Of a DNA stretch of 38,965 nt, positions 25,185 to 33,061 are shown in pieces; the first letter of the stretch is position 1, and each line of letters starts with the position of its first letter. The DNA comes from Nonomuraea harbinensis (GTDB taxonomy: Bacteria > Actinomycetota > Actinomycetes > Streptosporangiales > Streptosporangiaceae). The translations under genes and the position numbers were made by a program. The stretch spans positions 1 to 38,965 of the forward strand of contig NZ_JAHKRN010000067.1 of assembly GCF_019396385.1 (NCBI RefSeq). The letters run 5' to 3'. The notes below the pieces were generated by a model. It made no database searches, was not told the DNA's origin, and saw only the letters and a program-made list of their open reading frames with translations.

Positions 25185-25889
25185 GTGGAAATTCGCGCGG
25201 CGACCGTGCTGCCCGCCCGGCGTGAGCCGATCGAGCTGCACACCGGCGACGGCCTGACCCTGGTGGGCGAGCTCGCCCTGCCCGAGGACCGGCCGCCGGC
25301 GGCGACCCTGGTGATGCTGCACCCGCTGCCGACCCACGGCGGCTTCATGGACAGCCATGTCTACAAGAAGGCCGCCAACCGCCTGCCCGCGCTGGCCGAT
25401 CTGGCGGTGCTGCGCTTCAACACCCGCGGCACCTCCTCCGACCGGGGCACCTCCGAGGGCACGTTCGACGGTGGCGAGGACGAGCGGTTCGACGTGGCGG
25501 CGGCGCTGGAGTACGCCGAGTTCCACGACCTGCCCCGGGTCTGGGTGGTCGGCTGGTCCTTCGGCAGCGAGCTGGCGCTCAAGTGGGGGCACGACCCGCT
25601 GGTCGAAGGCGCCATCCTGCTGTCCCCGCCGCTGCACCGGGCCAACGAGACCGACCTCGACGCCTGGGCGCGGTTCGGCCGGCCGCTGATCGCGCTGGTG
25701 CCCGAGTTCGACGACTACCTGCGCCCCGACGAGGCCAGGCGCCGCTTCGCGCGGGTGCCGCAGGCCGAGGTGGTCGGCGTCGAGGGCGCCAAGCACCTGT
25801 GGGTGGGCGAGCCGTACGTGCGCGTCGTGCTGAACGAGATCGTCCGCCGCGTCGTCCCCGACCGGCACCCCCTCCCCACCGAGGTGTGA
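25185..25889 (+). CDS. Alpha/beta hydrolase
   Basis: The 234-residue protein has an alpha/beta-hydrolase core: HPLPTHGG oxyanion-region loop, LRFNTRGTSSDRG, nucleophile S125 in GWSFGS, acid in VPEFDDYLRPDE and catalytic histidine in GAKHLWVGE. This pattern resembles the COG2945 group of small serine hydrolases. The substrate is unknown. The GTG at 25185 has GAAGGAG at 4-nt spacing. Confidence 0.87.
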   Translation: MEIRAATVLPARREPIELHTGDGLTLVGELALPEDRPPAATLVMLHPLPTHGGFMDSHVYKKAANRLPALADLAVLRFNTRGTSSDRGTSEGTFDGGEDERFDVAAALEYAEFHDLPRVWVVGWSFGSELALKWGHDPLVEGAILLSPPLHRANETDLDAWARFGRPLIALVPEFDDYLRPDEARRRFARVPQAEVVGVEGAKHLWVGEPYVRVVLNEIVRRVVPDRHPLPTEV

Positions 25890-25895
25890 CCGTCA

Positions 25896-25901
25896 TAGAA
25901 T
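25896..25901 (+). promoter_or_regulatory. Possible -10 element before the SDR gene
   Basis: TAGAAT in an otherwise GC-rich 40-bp gap; no clear -35 is visible. The start would be near 25908, before the GGAGGAGG ribosome site. Confidence 0.3.
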
Positions 25902-25929
25902 CTCGTTCGGTCCGTACGGAGGAGGCAAC

Positions 25930-26688
25930 ATGGGCGCGTTCGCTCTCGACGGCAAGAAGGCTCTGGTCACCGGGGCGTCCAAGGGCATCGGCAAGGCGAT
26001 CGCGCTCGCGTACGCCGAGGCGGGCGCCGACGTGGCGCTGACCGCGCGGTCGGCCGACGCGCTGGCCGAGGTGGCCAAGGAGATCCAGGCGCGCGGCCGC
26101 GAGGCCGTGGTCATCCCCGCCGACCTGACCGACAGGGACACCGCCGCCGCCGTCGTGCGCGAGGCCGTCGCCGGGCTCGGCCACCTCGACGTGGTGGTCA
26201 ACAACGCGGGCGGGTCCAACTTCCTGGTCGAGTTCAAGGACCTGCGGCTGGCAGGCTGGGACAAGATCATGCGGCTCAACCTCGACTCCGCCATGGCCGT
26301 CTGCCACGCCGCCGCGCCCCACCTGCTCGGCCGCGGCAGCGGGTCCGTGATCAACATCGCCTCCGCGGCCGCGCTCGGCGCGCCCTTCCTGGCCCCGTAC
26401 GCGGCCGCCAAGGCCGGTCTGGTGGCCCTGACCAAGACGCTGGCCCTGGAGTGGGCGTCGGCGGGCGTACGGGTCAACGCGCTGTGCCCCGGCTGGACCG
26501 CCACCGACCTCAACCGCAACCTGTGGGACGACGAGAGCGGCGGCCAGGCGACGGTGGCGAACGTGCCGATGCGCCGCTGGGCCACGGTGGAGGAGATCGC
26601 CCAGCCGGCCGTGTTCCTGGCCAGTGAGGCCTCGTCCTACATGACCGGCCAGATGATGATCGTCGACGGCGGCCTCACCACCGCCTGA
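25930..26688 (+). CDS. Short-chain dehydrogenase/reductase, FabG-like
   Basis: The 252-residue classical SDR has TGASKGIG (14-21) for NAD(P), NNAG (91-94), N117, S145, Y157 and K161 as catalytic residues, and the PGWTATDLN segment plus a C-terminal MIVDGGLTTA typical of 3-oxoacyl reductase-like members. R40 after strand 2 suggests NADP(H). The ATG has GGAGGAGG upstream. A role with the nearby hydroxyacyl-CoA dehydrogenase is possible, but the true substrate is open. Confidence 0.92.
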   Translation: MGAFALDGKKALVTGASKGIGKAIALAYAEAGADVALTARSADALAEVAKEIQARGREAVVIPADLTDRDTAAAVVREAVAGLGHLDVVVNNAGGSNFLVEFKDLRLAGWDKIMRLNLDSAMAVCHAAAPHLLGRGSGSVINIASAAALGAPFLAPYAAAKAGLVALTKTLALEWASAGVRVNALCPGWTATDLNRNLWDDESGGQATVANVPMRRWATVEEIAQPAVFLASEASSYMTGQMMIVDGGLTTA

Positions 26689-26768
26689 CGAACCGGACGG
26701 ACCATTCACCGCATATCGGCACCGGCTGTGGAGTGATTGTCGCGGGGAACCGGGCTACCGTGAGGTCC

Positions 26769-27563
26769 GTGCAGCTCTACACGAGAACAGCCGGGACCGG
26801 GCTCCCGGTCGTACTGCTCCACGCGTTCCCGCTCTCGTCGGCCATGTGGCTGGCCCAGCGGGAGGGGCTGGCCAGGGCGTGCCGGGTGATCACCCCCGAC
26901 CTGCGCGGCTTCGGCGGATCGCGGCTCGGCGACGACGAGCCGTCACTCGACCTCATGGCCGACGACGTCGCCAGGGTGCTCGACGGGGAAGGCGTCGAGC
27001 GGGCCGTCATCGGAGGGTTGTCGATGGGCGGTTACGTGACCATGGCGTTCTGCCGCCGCCACCCCGACCGCGTGCTGGGCGTCATCCTGGCCGCCACCAA
27101 GGCGAGCCCCGACGCCGCGCCCGCCCGCGACAACCGCGAGCGCATCGCCCAGGCGGTGCTCGCCGACGGCAGCGGCGTGCTGGTCGAGGAGGTGCTCCCT
27201 GGCCTGATCGGGACCACCACCAAGCAGCGCAGGGCCATGGTGTTCGGCCGGGTCAAGGGGCTGGTGCAGTCGGCGCCGCCCAAGGCCGTGGCCTGGGCGC
27301 AGCGCGCGATGGCCGCGCGGCCCGACTCCTTCGACACGCTGGCCGCGCTCAAGGTGCCCGCGCTGGTGCTGGTGGGCGACGAGGACGAGCTGGCGCCGCC
27401 GGCGGACGCCCGGGCCATGGCCGGAGCGGTGCAGGACGGCCGGCTGGAGGTCATCTCCAAGGCCGGTCATCTGATCGCCGTCGAGCAGCCCGAGGCGTTC
27501 AACGCCGCCGTCGAGCGCTTCCTCAGCTCTGAGCTTGCCGGGGTATCACGATCTCACGAATGA
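26769..27563 (+). CDS. Alpha/beta hydrolase (3-oxoadipate enol-lactonase-like group)
   Basis: The 264-residue protein has LLHAFPLSS, D44 and R46 in TPDLRGFGGS, nucleophile S85 in GLSMGG, acidic residue D203 or D205 in VGDEDELAPP, and H233 in AGHLIAVEQPE. It is a general alpha/beta hydrolase of the PcaD/haloperoxidase-like kind. The GTG at 26769 is chosen because TACCGT (26756-26761) lies 7 nt upstream (leaderless spacing); an in-frame GTG at 26733 would add 12 residues not expected for the family. Its 3' end overlaps the converging permease gene by 41 bp. Confidence 0.87.
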   Translation: MQLYTRTAGTGLPVVLLHAFPLSSAMWLAQREGLARACRVITPDLRGFGGSRLGDDEPSLDLMADDVARVLDGEGVERAVIGGLSMGGYVTMAFCRRHPDRVLGVILAATKASPDAAPARDNRERIAQAVLADGSGVLVEEVLPGLIGTTTKQRRAMVFGRVKGLVQSAPPKAVAWAQRAMAARPDSFDTLAALKVPALVLVGDEDELAPPADARAMAGAVQDGRLEVISKAGHLIAVEQPEAFNAAVERFLSSELAGVSRSHE

Positions 27564-28671
27564 TCAGGGCGATCGCGGCGGCCACCGGGATGGCCAGCAG
27601 CGCGCCAACGATGCCGAGCAGCGTGCCGCCCACCAGGGCGGCGATCACGGTCACCGCCGGGGTCACGTCGACCGAGCGTTTCATCACCTTCGGATAGATG
27701 ACGTAGTTCTCGATCTGCTGGTAGATCACGAAGAAGATCGCGCAGGCGATGCCGGCGGGGAGCGAGCCGAGCAGCGCGACGCCGGTCACCACCACGGCCC
27801 CGATCGTGGCGCCCACCAGCGGGATCAGGTCGGTCAGGGCCACCACGAGGGAGAGCGCGAGCGCGTACTCCACGCCCAGGATCGACAGGAAGATCCACGT
27901 CAGCACGCCGGCGATGAGCGAGATGAGGATGTTGCCGGCGACGTAGCCGCCGATGCCGCCCAGGATCTCCTCGGCGATCGCCCCGGTACGGTCGCGGCGC
28001 GAGGCGGGGACCAGCTTGAGCAGGTAGGCCTTGATCGTGTGCAGCGAGCCGAGGAAGTAGAGCATGAGCACCAGCAGCGTCACCGTGGTGAACAGGCCGT
28101 CGATCACCACCAGCCCGGCTCCCACCACGCCGGTGGCCAGCGACGGTCCGAGCGTGCTCGTGACGAACGTGGCCAGCTGCGGCAGGATCTGGTAGTCGGC
28201 GTCGAGCTCGCGCAGCGTCGGGTGGCTGCTCAGCTCGCGGATGTAGCCGGGCACGGCCGCCACGAAGTCGGCGAGCTCCTGGCTGACCGGCGGCACCACG
28301 GCCAGGCCGAACAGCACGAACGCCACGATCACCGCGGCGAACACGGACGTGATCGCCCACCGCCTGGCCAGGCCGCGCCGCTGCAGCGCCTCCACCGCCG
28401 GGTTGAGCCCGACGGCCAGGAACATCGCCACCACGATCATGATGATCACGCTCAGCGAGCTGACGACCATCTGCGCGATCGCGATGGCGGTGAGCACGCC
28501 GAGCCCGCCGGTCAGCCCGAACAGGAACGGGCCCCGGGCCAGCGGCTTCCCCGGCATCCCGTACGAACCCAGGGCGATCCCCGCCGGAGCGTCGCCGGGG
28601 ATGACGGTGTGCGCGCTCTGCTCCGGGCTCGGGAGGGAGTCCGCTCCGGCGGGCTCGGCTGCTGCGGTCAC
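27523..28671 (-). CDS. AI-2E family transporter (PerM-like)
   Basis: The 382-residue protein has a disordered N-terminus (about 1-45) and seven to eight membrane helices with the signature loop region ending GATIGAVVVTGVALLGS and QQIENYVIYPKVMKRSVD. Members are proposed exporters of small molecules or Na+/H+ antiporters; the autoinducer link is historical. The GTG at 28671 has AGGAG at 5-nt spacing; an in-frame GTG nine codons upstream lacks one. Its 3' end is antisense to the last 41 bp of the hydrolase gene. Confidence 0.88.
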   Translation of the reverse strand: MTAAAEPAGADSLPSPEQSAHTVIPGDAPAGIALGSYGMPGKPLARGPFLFGLTGGLGVLTAIAIAQMVVSSLSVIIMIVVAMFLAVGLNPAVEALQRRGLARRWAITSVFAAVIVAFVLFGLAVVPPVSQELADFVAAVPGYIRELSSHPTLRELDADYQILPQLATFVTSTLGPSLATGVVGAGLVVIDGLFTTVTLLVLMLYFLGSLHTIKAYLLKLVPASRRDRTGAIAEEILGGIGGYVAGNILISLIAGVLTWIFLSILGVEYALALSLVVALTDLIPLVGATIGAVVVTGVALLGSLPAGIACAIFFVIYQQIENYVIYPKVMKRSVDVTPAVTVIAALVGGTLLGIVGALLAIPVAAAIALIIREIVIPRQAQS

Positions 28672-28703
28672 GGGGTCTCCTGCACGAGGGGGGCGCACAA
28701 CGA

Positions 28704-28739
28704 GAGAGAGCCTAGCGACCTTGGTCGCCAGGCTCTCTC
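28704..28739 (-). terminator. Strong hairpin after the FilP-like gene
   Basis: GAGAGAGCCT (28704-28713) pairs with AGGCTCTCTC (28730-28739), and GCGACC with GGTCGC inside, one mismatch between. It lies just past the minus-strand coiled-coil gene and before the AI-2E gene. No U-tract follows, as is usual in actinomycetes. Confidence 0.75.
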
Positions 28740-28792
28740 CGGTTATGCGATCGATCCCCGTGCAGCCGGCCCGGGACGCCCCTCGTGCCGGC

Positions 28793-30091
28793 CTACTCCT
28801 GCCACCACTCGGCGTCGTCGTCGGACTTGCTCTCGGCCTTGGCGGGAGCCGCCGGGGCGGCCACCGGGGCCGGGCGGTCGTCGACCGACGCGGCGGCGAT
28901 GGCCGGCTTCGGCGGGGCCGCGGTGACGGCGGGGTCGGGGTCGAGGCCCGGCAGCGCCGCGCCGCCGAGCAGCTGGCGCAGCTGGGCGAGGTGGCTGGTG
29001 ATGCTGTCGCGCTGGCGGGTCAGCTCGTCGACCTGGCGCTGCATCGAGGTGCGGGTGCGCTCGGCTTCGTTCTTCGCCTCGGTGACGATGGTCTCGGCGC
29101 TGCTCTTGGCCTCGGCGACGATCTGCTCGGAGTTCTTGCGCGCGTTGGCGACCAGTTGCTTGGCGTGCAGGTCGGCCTCGCGGCGGGTCTGCTCGGCCTG
29201 CTGGGTCGCCTTCGTGGCCCGGGACTCGGCGGTGGCGGCGCGCTGCTCGGCCTCGGCCACCAGCTTCTGCGTCGCGGCCTGGGTGGCGGCGTGGCGCTCG
29301 GCCTCCTGGCGCTCTGCCTCCTCACGCCGGGCGGCGAGCTGGATCTCGAACTCGGCCTCGTCCTGCGCCCGCTTGGCCTCGGACTCCTCCAGCACCCGCT
29401 GAGCCTGCGCGCGCATCTCGTCGGCCTGCCGCTTGGCGGTGGTCAGGACCTCGTCGCGCTCGCGCTTGGTCGAGGCGCGCAGCTGGGCGACCTCGCGCTC
29501 GGTGGTGGTGCGCAGCTTGGCGATCTCGCGCTCGGCGTCGGCCCGCTTCTCCGCGACCTCGTGGTCGGCGGTGGCGCGGAGCTTGGCCACCTCGCGCTCG
29601 GTGGTCGCCGTCAGCTCGTCGGACTCGCGGCGGGCGGTCGAGCGGATCTCCTCGGCGTCGCGCTCGGCGCTGGTGCGCATCTCCTCGCTCTCGCGCGTCG
29701 CCTGCGCCCGCTTCTCGGCCGCCTCGGCCTCCGCGGCGGCGCGCAGGTCGGCCGCCTCGACCTTGGCCGTGGCCTTGATCTCGTTGGCCTCGGACCTGGC
29801 CGCCTGGACGAGCTCCGTGGCCTGTTCTTCCGCCAGGCGGAGCAGCTGTTCGATACGGGCGCCGAGACCGGAGTAGGTGGGCCGCTCCTGCTCCTGCAGC
29901 TGGCGCTGGGAGTCGGAGAGCTCGCGCTGCAAGGACGTGGTCTGCTCGCGAGCCTGGCGCAACTCGGCGTCGAGCTGCTTCAGGTGGTCGTGGACCTGAT
30001 GCCGGTCGTAACCTCGGAGCACCACGTCGAACTCGCGGGCTGGTGCGTCCTCGAAGAAGTTGTTGAGCTGGGCGTCGATGTCGGACTGCAT
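28793..30091 (-). CDS. filP: FilP-like coiled-coil cytoskeletal protein
   Basis: FilP is an intermediate-filament-like protein that, with DivIVA and Scy, supports polar growth in Streptomyces. The 432-residue protein shares FilP landmarks: VVLRGYDRHQVHDHL at the N-terminus (the DivIVA-like RGYD motif), PTYSGLGARIEQLLRLAEE (71-89), and QRDSITSHLAQLRQLLGG before an Ala/Pro-rich tail ending DDDAEWWQE. Residues 91-233 form 13 unbroken 11-residue units (for example VAKLRATADHE, IAKLRTTTERE), then the coiled coil continues to about 375. The ATG at 30091 matches the FilP-like N-terminus, though it lacks a good Shine-Dalgarno. Streptomyces has scy beside filP and mce; here only this one gene lies beside mce. 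Confidence 0.87.
   Translation of the reverse strand: MQSDIDAQLNNFFEDAPAREFDVVLRGYDRHQVHDHLKQLDAELRQAREQTTSLQRELSDSQRQLQEQERPTYSGLGARIEQLLRLAEEQATELVQAARSEANEIKATAKVEAADLRAAAEAEAAEKRAQATRESEEMRTSAERDAEEIRSTARRESDELTATTEREVAKLRATADHEVAEKRADAEREIAKLRTTTEREVAQLRASTKRERDEVLTTAKRQADEMRAQAQRVLEESEAKRAQDEAEFEIQLAARREEAERQEAERHAATQAATQKLVAEAEQRAATAESRATKATQQAEQTRREADLHAKQLVANARKNSEQIVAEAKSSAETIVTEAKNEAERTRTSMQRQVDELTRQRDSITSHLAQLRQLLGGAALPGLDPDPAVTAAPPKPAIAAASVDDRPAPVAAPAAPAKAESKSDDDAEWWQE
29393..29821 (-). repeat. Thirteen 33-bp (11-residue) coiled-coil repeats in filP
   Basis: Residues 91-233 divide exactly into 13 hendecads with the pattern (A/V)xx(L/I/M/K)RxxAxxE and no insertion. The DNA units are diverged, so this is protein-level and not recent DNA duplication. 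Confidence 0.85.
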
Positions 30092-30283
30092 GGAGGCTCG
30101 ATCCTGGGTTGTCGAGACGGCTACACGGGCCGGACGGGGGGTTCGGGGCATCCGAGCCTGGAGCCCGTGCCTCGGGGCAGGCTCCATGTCCGGTGGAAGG
30201 CCAGCGTACTCCGCCGATGCCGAGTACGAAGCCCCGTCCGGGTTTCTGCGCGACTAGTTACTTATGAACGATTTTTGCGTTTG

Positions 30284-30706
30284 CTAACTCTTGGCGGCTT
30301 GCACCAACTCGGTCAGCATTCCTCCCACGTCCTTGGGGTGCAGAAACGCGATCTTGGAGTCCATGGAACCGTGACGGGGGCGCTCGTCGAGCAGCCGGAC
30401 GCCCTTGTCGCCGATCTTAGACATCGCCTCCGCGACGTCCGGGACGCCGAACGCCACGTGGTGCACTCCCTCACCCCTCTTGGCGAGGAATTTCCCCACG
30501 GGGGAGTCGGGCGAGAGCGGCTCGAGCAGCTGGATGTAGGAGCCGCCGCCGTCGGCGTCGGCGATGCGCAGCATGGCCTCCTTCACCCCCTGCTCCTCGT
30601 TGACCTCGCGGGCGACCACCTCCAGCTCGAACAGTTCAGAGAAGAGCGCGATCTTCTCTTCGAGGTCGTTGCACGCGATCCCGATGTGGTCGATGCGCAT
30701 GAACAT
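30284..30706 (-). CDS. mce: Methylmalonyl-CoA epimerase
   Basis: The enzyme interconverts (2S)- and (2R)-methylmalonyl-CoA, between propionyl-CoA carboxylase and the B12-dependent mutase. The 140-residue glyoxalase-fold protein has the metal ligands in expected places: H7 (RIDHIGIA), Q59 (YIQLLEP), H83 (VHHVAFGV) and E133 (MLTELVQ). The ATG at 30706 has GGAGGTGG 7 nt upstream; longer in-frame starts to 30892 read into the divergent thiolase gene. It is divergent from the thiolase, as in Rv1322A-Rv1323. The PduO enzyme at 16213-16803 supplies the cofactor for the next step. Confidence 0.95.
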   Translation of the reverse strand: MFMRIDHIGIACNDLEEKIALFSELFELEVVAREVNEEQGVKEAMLRIADADGGGSYIQLLEPLSPDSPVGKFLAKRGEGVHHVAFGVPDVAEAMSKIGDKGVRLLDERPRHGSMDSKIAFLHPKDVGGMLTELVQAAKS

Positions 30707-30726
30707 GTGGGCCACCTCCATAGCGA

Positions 30727-30753
30727 ACACCCTGCTACCGATAGGTATGGTGT
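30727..30753. promoter_or_regulatory. Dyad in the mce/thiolase divergent promoter region
   Basis: TACC-GATA-GGTA (30736-30747) is nested between ACACC (30727-30731) and GGTGT (30749-30753). This TetR-like operator shape lies in the 82-bp gap between divergent genes. TATGGT (30746-30751) is a possible -10 for the thiolase. The regulator is unknown. Confidence 0.4.
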
Positions 30754-30788
30754 CAAAGAGCTCCCCTCGTGTGCACAGGAGGCCCCGC

Positions 30789-31979
30789 ATGTCTGGTTCC
30801 GTCATCGTCGCCGGAGCGCGTACCCCCATCGGAAAACTGCTCGGCTCGCTGTCCGGCCTGAGGGCGGTGGACCTGGGCGCCATCGCGGTCAAGGCCGCGC
30901 TGGACCGTGCCGGGGTGGCGCCGGAGGCCGTCGAGTACGTGATCCTGGGCCAGGTGCTGCAGGCCGGGTCGGGTCAGCTCCCCTCCCGCCAGGCGGCGGT
31001 CAAGGCCGGCATCCCGATGACGGTCCCGTCCATCACGATCAACAAGGTGTGCCTGTCGGGCCTGGACGCCATCGCCATGGCCGACCAGCTGATCCGCGCG
31101 GGCGAGTTCGACATCGTGGTCGCGGGCGGCATGGAGTCGATGACCAACGCCCCGCACCTGCTGCCCGGCATGCGCAAGGGGGTCAAGTACGGAAGCGCCG
31201 AGATCCTCGACTCGATGGCCCATGACGGCCTGTTCTGCGCGTTCGACCAGTGCGCGATGGGCGAGTCGACCGAGCGCTACAACACGCGGCTGGGCATCGG
31301 CCGCGAGGAGCAGGACGCCGTGTCGGCCCGCTCCCACCAGCTCGCCGCCGCGGCGGCCAAGAACGGCGCGTTCGAGCCGGAGATCGTGCCGGTGGAGATC
31401 CCGCAGCGGCGCGGCGAGCCGCTGGTGGTCAAGGACGACGAGGGCGTGCGCGGCGACACCACCGCCGAGACGCTGGCCAGGCTGCGGCCCGCGTTCGCGG
31501 CCGACGGCACCATCACGGCCGGTTCGGCGTCGCAGATCTCCGACGGCGCCTGCGCGGTGGTGGTGATGTCCAAGGCCAAGGCCGAGGAGCTGGGCCTGGA
31601 GTGGCTGGCCGAGATCGGCCGCCACGGCAACGTGGCGGGCCCCGACTCCTCCCTGCAGTCGCAGCCGGCCAACGCCATCAAGCACGCCCTGGCCAAGCAG
31701 GGGCTGAGCCCGCAGGACCTGGACCTGATCGAGATCAACGAGGCGTTCGCCAGCGTGGTGATCCAGTCGGTCAAGGAGCTGGGCGTGCCGATGGACATCG
31801 TGAACGTCAACGGCGGCGGCATCGCGCTCGGCCACCCGATCGGCGCGTCCGGCGCCCGCATCGTGCTCACCCTCGCCCACGAGCTGAAGCGGCGCGGCGG
31901 CGGCGTCGGCGCCGCGGCCCTGTGCGGCGGCGGCGGCCAGGGTGACGCGCTGATCATCAGCGTGCCGAAGAACGCGTAA
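30789..31979 (+). CDS. Acetyl-CoA acetyltransferase (thiolase)
   Basis: The enzyme condenses two acetyl-CoA to acetoacetyl-CoA or cleaves it. The 396-residue protein has the nucleophile C88 (INKVCLSG), the GHPIGASGARI histidine loop and the C-terminal catalytic cysteine in CGGGGQGDALI. AGGAGG (30777-30782) precedes the ATG at 30789. In relatives it is atoB/fadA-like (fadA4 in M. tuberculosis, SCO5399 in S. coelicolor, from memory). Confidence 0.94.
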   Translation: MSGSVIVAGARTPIGKLLGSLSGLRAVDLGAIAVKAALDRAGVAPEAVEYVILGQVLQAGSGQLPSRQAAVKAGIPMTVPSITINKVCLSGLDAIAMADQLIRAGEFDIVVAGGMESMTNAPHLLPGMRKGVKYGSAEILDSMAHDGLFCAFDQCAMGESTERYNTRLGIGREEQDAVSARSHQLAAAAAKNGAFEPEIVPVEIPQRRGEPLVVKDDEGVRGDTTAETLARLRPAFAADGTITAGSASQISDGACAVVVMSKAKAEELGLEWLAEIGRHGNVAGPDSSLQSQPANAIKHALAKQGLSPQDLDLIEINEAFASVVIQSVKELGVPMDIVNVNGGGIALGHPIGASGARIVLTLAHELKRRGGGVGAAALCGGGGQGDALIISVPKNA

Positions 31980-31983
31980 CACC

Positions 31984-32018
31984 CGCGCCCGCTCCCCTGG
32001 GTTCGGGGAGCGGGCGCG
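31984..32018 (+). terminator. Terminator of the thiolase gene
   Basis: A perfect 14-bp stem (31984-31997 with 32005-32018) around a 7-nt loop starts 4 bp after the thiolase stop. There is no T-tract; long GC stems without T-tracts are common at actinomycete ends. Confidence 0.85.
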
Positions 32019-32046
32019 CCGGTGCGTGTCGCTATGGGGGGAGATG

Positions 32047-32078
32047 CGCCCGGCCGCGAGGGAGGGTGCGGCCGGGCG
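32047..32078 (-). terminator. Second hairpin, probably for the small minus-strand gene
   Basis: Arms CGCCCGGCCGC (32047-32057) and GCGGCCGGGCG (32068-32078) are perfectly complementary with a 10-nt loop, 12 bp beyond the stop of the 50-residue gene. Confidence 0.7.
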
Positions 32079-32090
32079 TCCTTGGCATGG

Positions 32091-32243
32091 TCATGACTCG
32101 CGCAGCAGGCCGAAGAGAGAGCGGTGACGGCGCTCGGGCTTGCGCGCCCTGGCCGCCGCGCGGGCCAGCCGGCGCTCGGCGGCCTCCTGGCGCAGCTCGC
32201 GCGCCCGATGCTGCATGACGGTGTACTCGAACTCGGCGTTCAT
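32091..32243 (-). CDS. Small basic protein, 50 residues, unrecognised
   Basis: The product begins MNAEFEYTVMQHRARELRQE and continues as an Arg/Ala-rich helix ending SLFGLLRES. GAGGAG lies 7 nt before the ATG at 32243, and it is followed by its own hairpin, both supporting a real gene. It has about 14 arginines and no cysteine or membrane segment; a nucleic-acid or membrane-surface role is guesswork. The start region lies in an inverted repeat. It is isolated between converging thiolase and a divergently spaced DUF4230 gene. Confidence 0.7.
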   Translation of the reverse strand: MNAEFEYTVMQHRARELRQEAAERRLARAAARARKPERRHRSLFGLLRES

Positions 32244-32279
32244 GAGAGTGCTCCTCGTGGTCGTTTCTCCGCACTCTCA
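32243..32279 (-). promoter_or_regulatory. Hairpin enclosing the ribosome site of the 50-residue gene
   Basis: TGAGAGTGC (32243-32251, + strand) and GCACTCTCA (32271-32279) are perfectly complementary. In the minus-strand mRNA the 5' arm precedes the GAGGAG site and the 3' arm runs into the A of the ATG, so folding would restrict ribosome access. It could also be a protein-binding dyad. Confidence 0.5.
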
Positions 32280-32365
32280 AGATTCGTCCTAAGGCCCGTG
32301 GCGGCACATCGGGCGGATGCCTTATCTCCCGGCCTCAGCCGTGGCCGGCCCGCGTCTAAGGGTGC

Positions 32366-33037
32366 CTAAGGCTCGTCCGCGAACTTGACCGTGACCTTGG
32401 TGAAGCCGAGCGACTTCAGCATGCCCTCCAGCATGGTCCGGGTGTTGGCGTCGGCCCGGGCCCGCAGGTCGCTGGAGGCGGCCGCCTCGGCGATCTTGCG
32501 TTCGGCGAGCACGTACAGCTCCCGCTGGTCGGCCGGAGAGCCGGACAGGAAGTCCTCCACCCGGTCGAACAGCCCCCGCCGCTGGGCGAAGACGTAGGAG
32601 CGCTCGTTGTCCAGGTTGGGCTTCTCCAGTTGGGCGCGGGGGAGGGTGACCGTGACCGCGGTGCGGTCCTCCGACACGGTCAGCGCGTCGCCGGCCAGGC
32701 CGGCGAAGTCGACGTACGCGTCCACGCCGCCGGCGCCGACGAAGAGGGTGCGGGTGCCCTTGACCGCGTCAGGCAGGAAGTTGGCGTCCTTCTCCAGGTC
32801 GACCACGACCTGGAAGGTGCCCGTCGCGGCCTCGAACCTGCTCAGGTCCTTGATCGATTCGAGCAGCACCGGCTGGCTGCGGTCGACGGTCTGCGTGCCC
32901 ATGGGATTGAGCCAGGACCAGGCCAGCCGCCCGGCCACCACCAGCAGGACCGCCACGACCAGCAGCCCCGCCACATATCGCCACGTGCGGCGCCGGCGAG
33001 GAGAGACCGCCGAGGGCGCCGTCTGCGAAGTCGTCAT
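32366..33037 (-). CDS. DUF4230 family membrane-anchored protein
   Basis: The 223-residue protein has a basic N-terminus (RRRRTWR), one membrane helix (about 21-40), then an outside domain of mixed beta/alpha with QPVLLESIKDLSRFEAATG and FDRVEDFL, a pattern of DUF4230. The function is not known. AGGGGG precedes the ATG directly. The gene starts 25 bp after the stop of the seven-TM gene on the same strand, so the two are probably co-transcribed. Confidence 0.83.
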   Translation of the reverse strand: MTTSQTAPSAVSPRRRRTWRYVAGLLVVAVLLVVAGRLAWSWLNPMGTQTVDRSQPVLLESIKDLSRFEAATGTFQVVVDLEKDANFLPDAVKGTRTLFVGAGGVDAYVDFAGLAGDALTVSEDRTAVTVTLPRAQLEKPNLDNERSYVFAQRRGLFDRVEDFLSGSPADQRELYVLAERKIAEAAASSDLRARADANTRTMLEGMLKSLGFTKVTVKFADEP

Positions 33038-33061
33038 GCCCCCTGACTACCCCCGGATCGA

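Noticed and set aside
28349..31225. 958-residue plus-strand reading frame
   Set aside because: Antisense to filP and mce; low-complexity Leu/Gly product with no domain.
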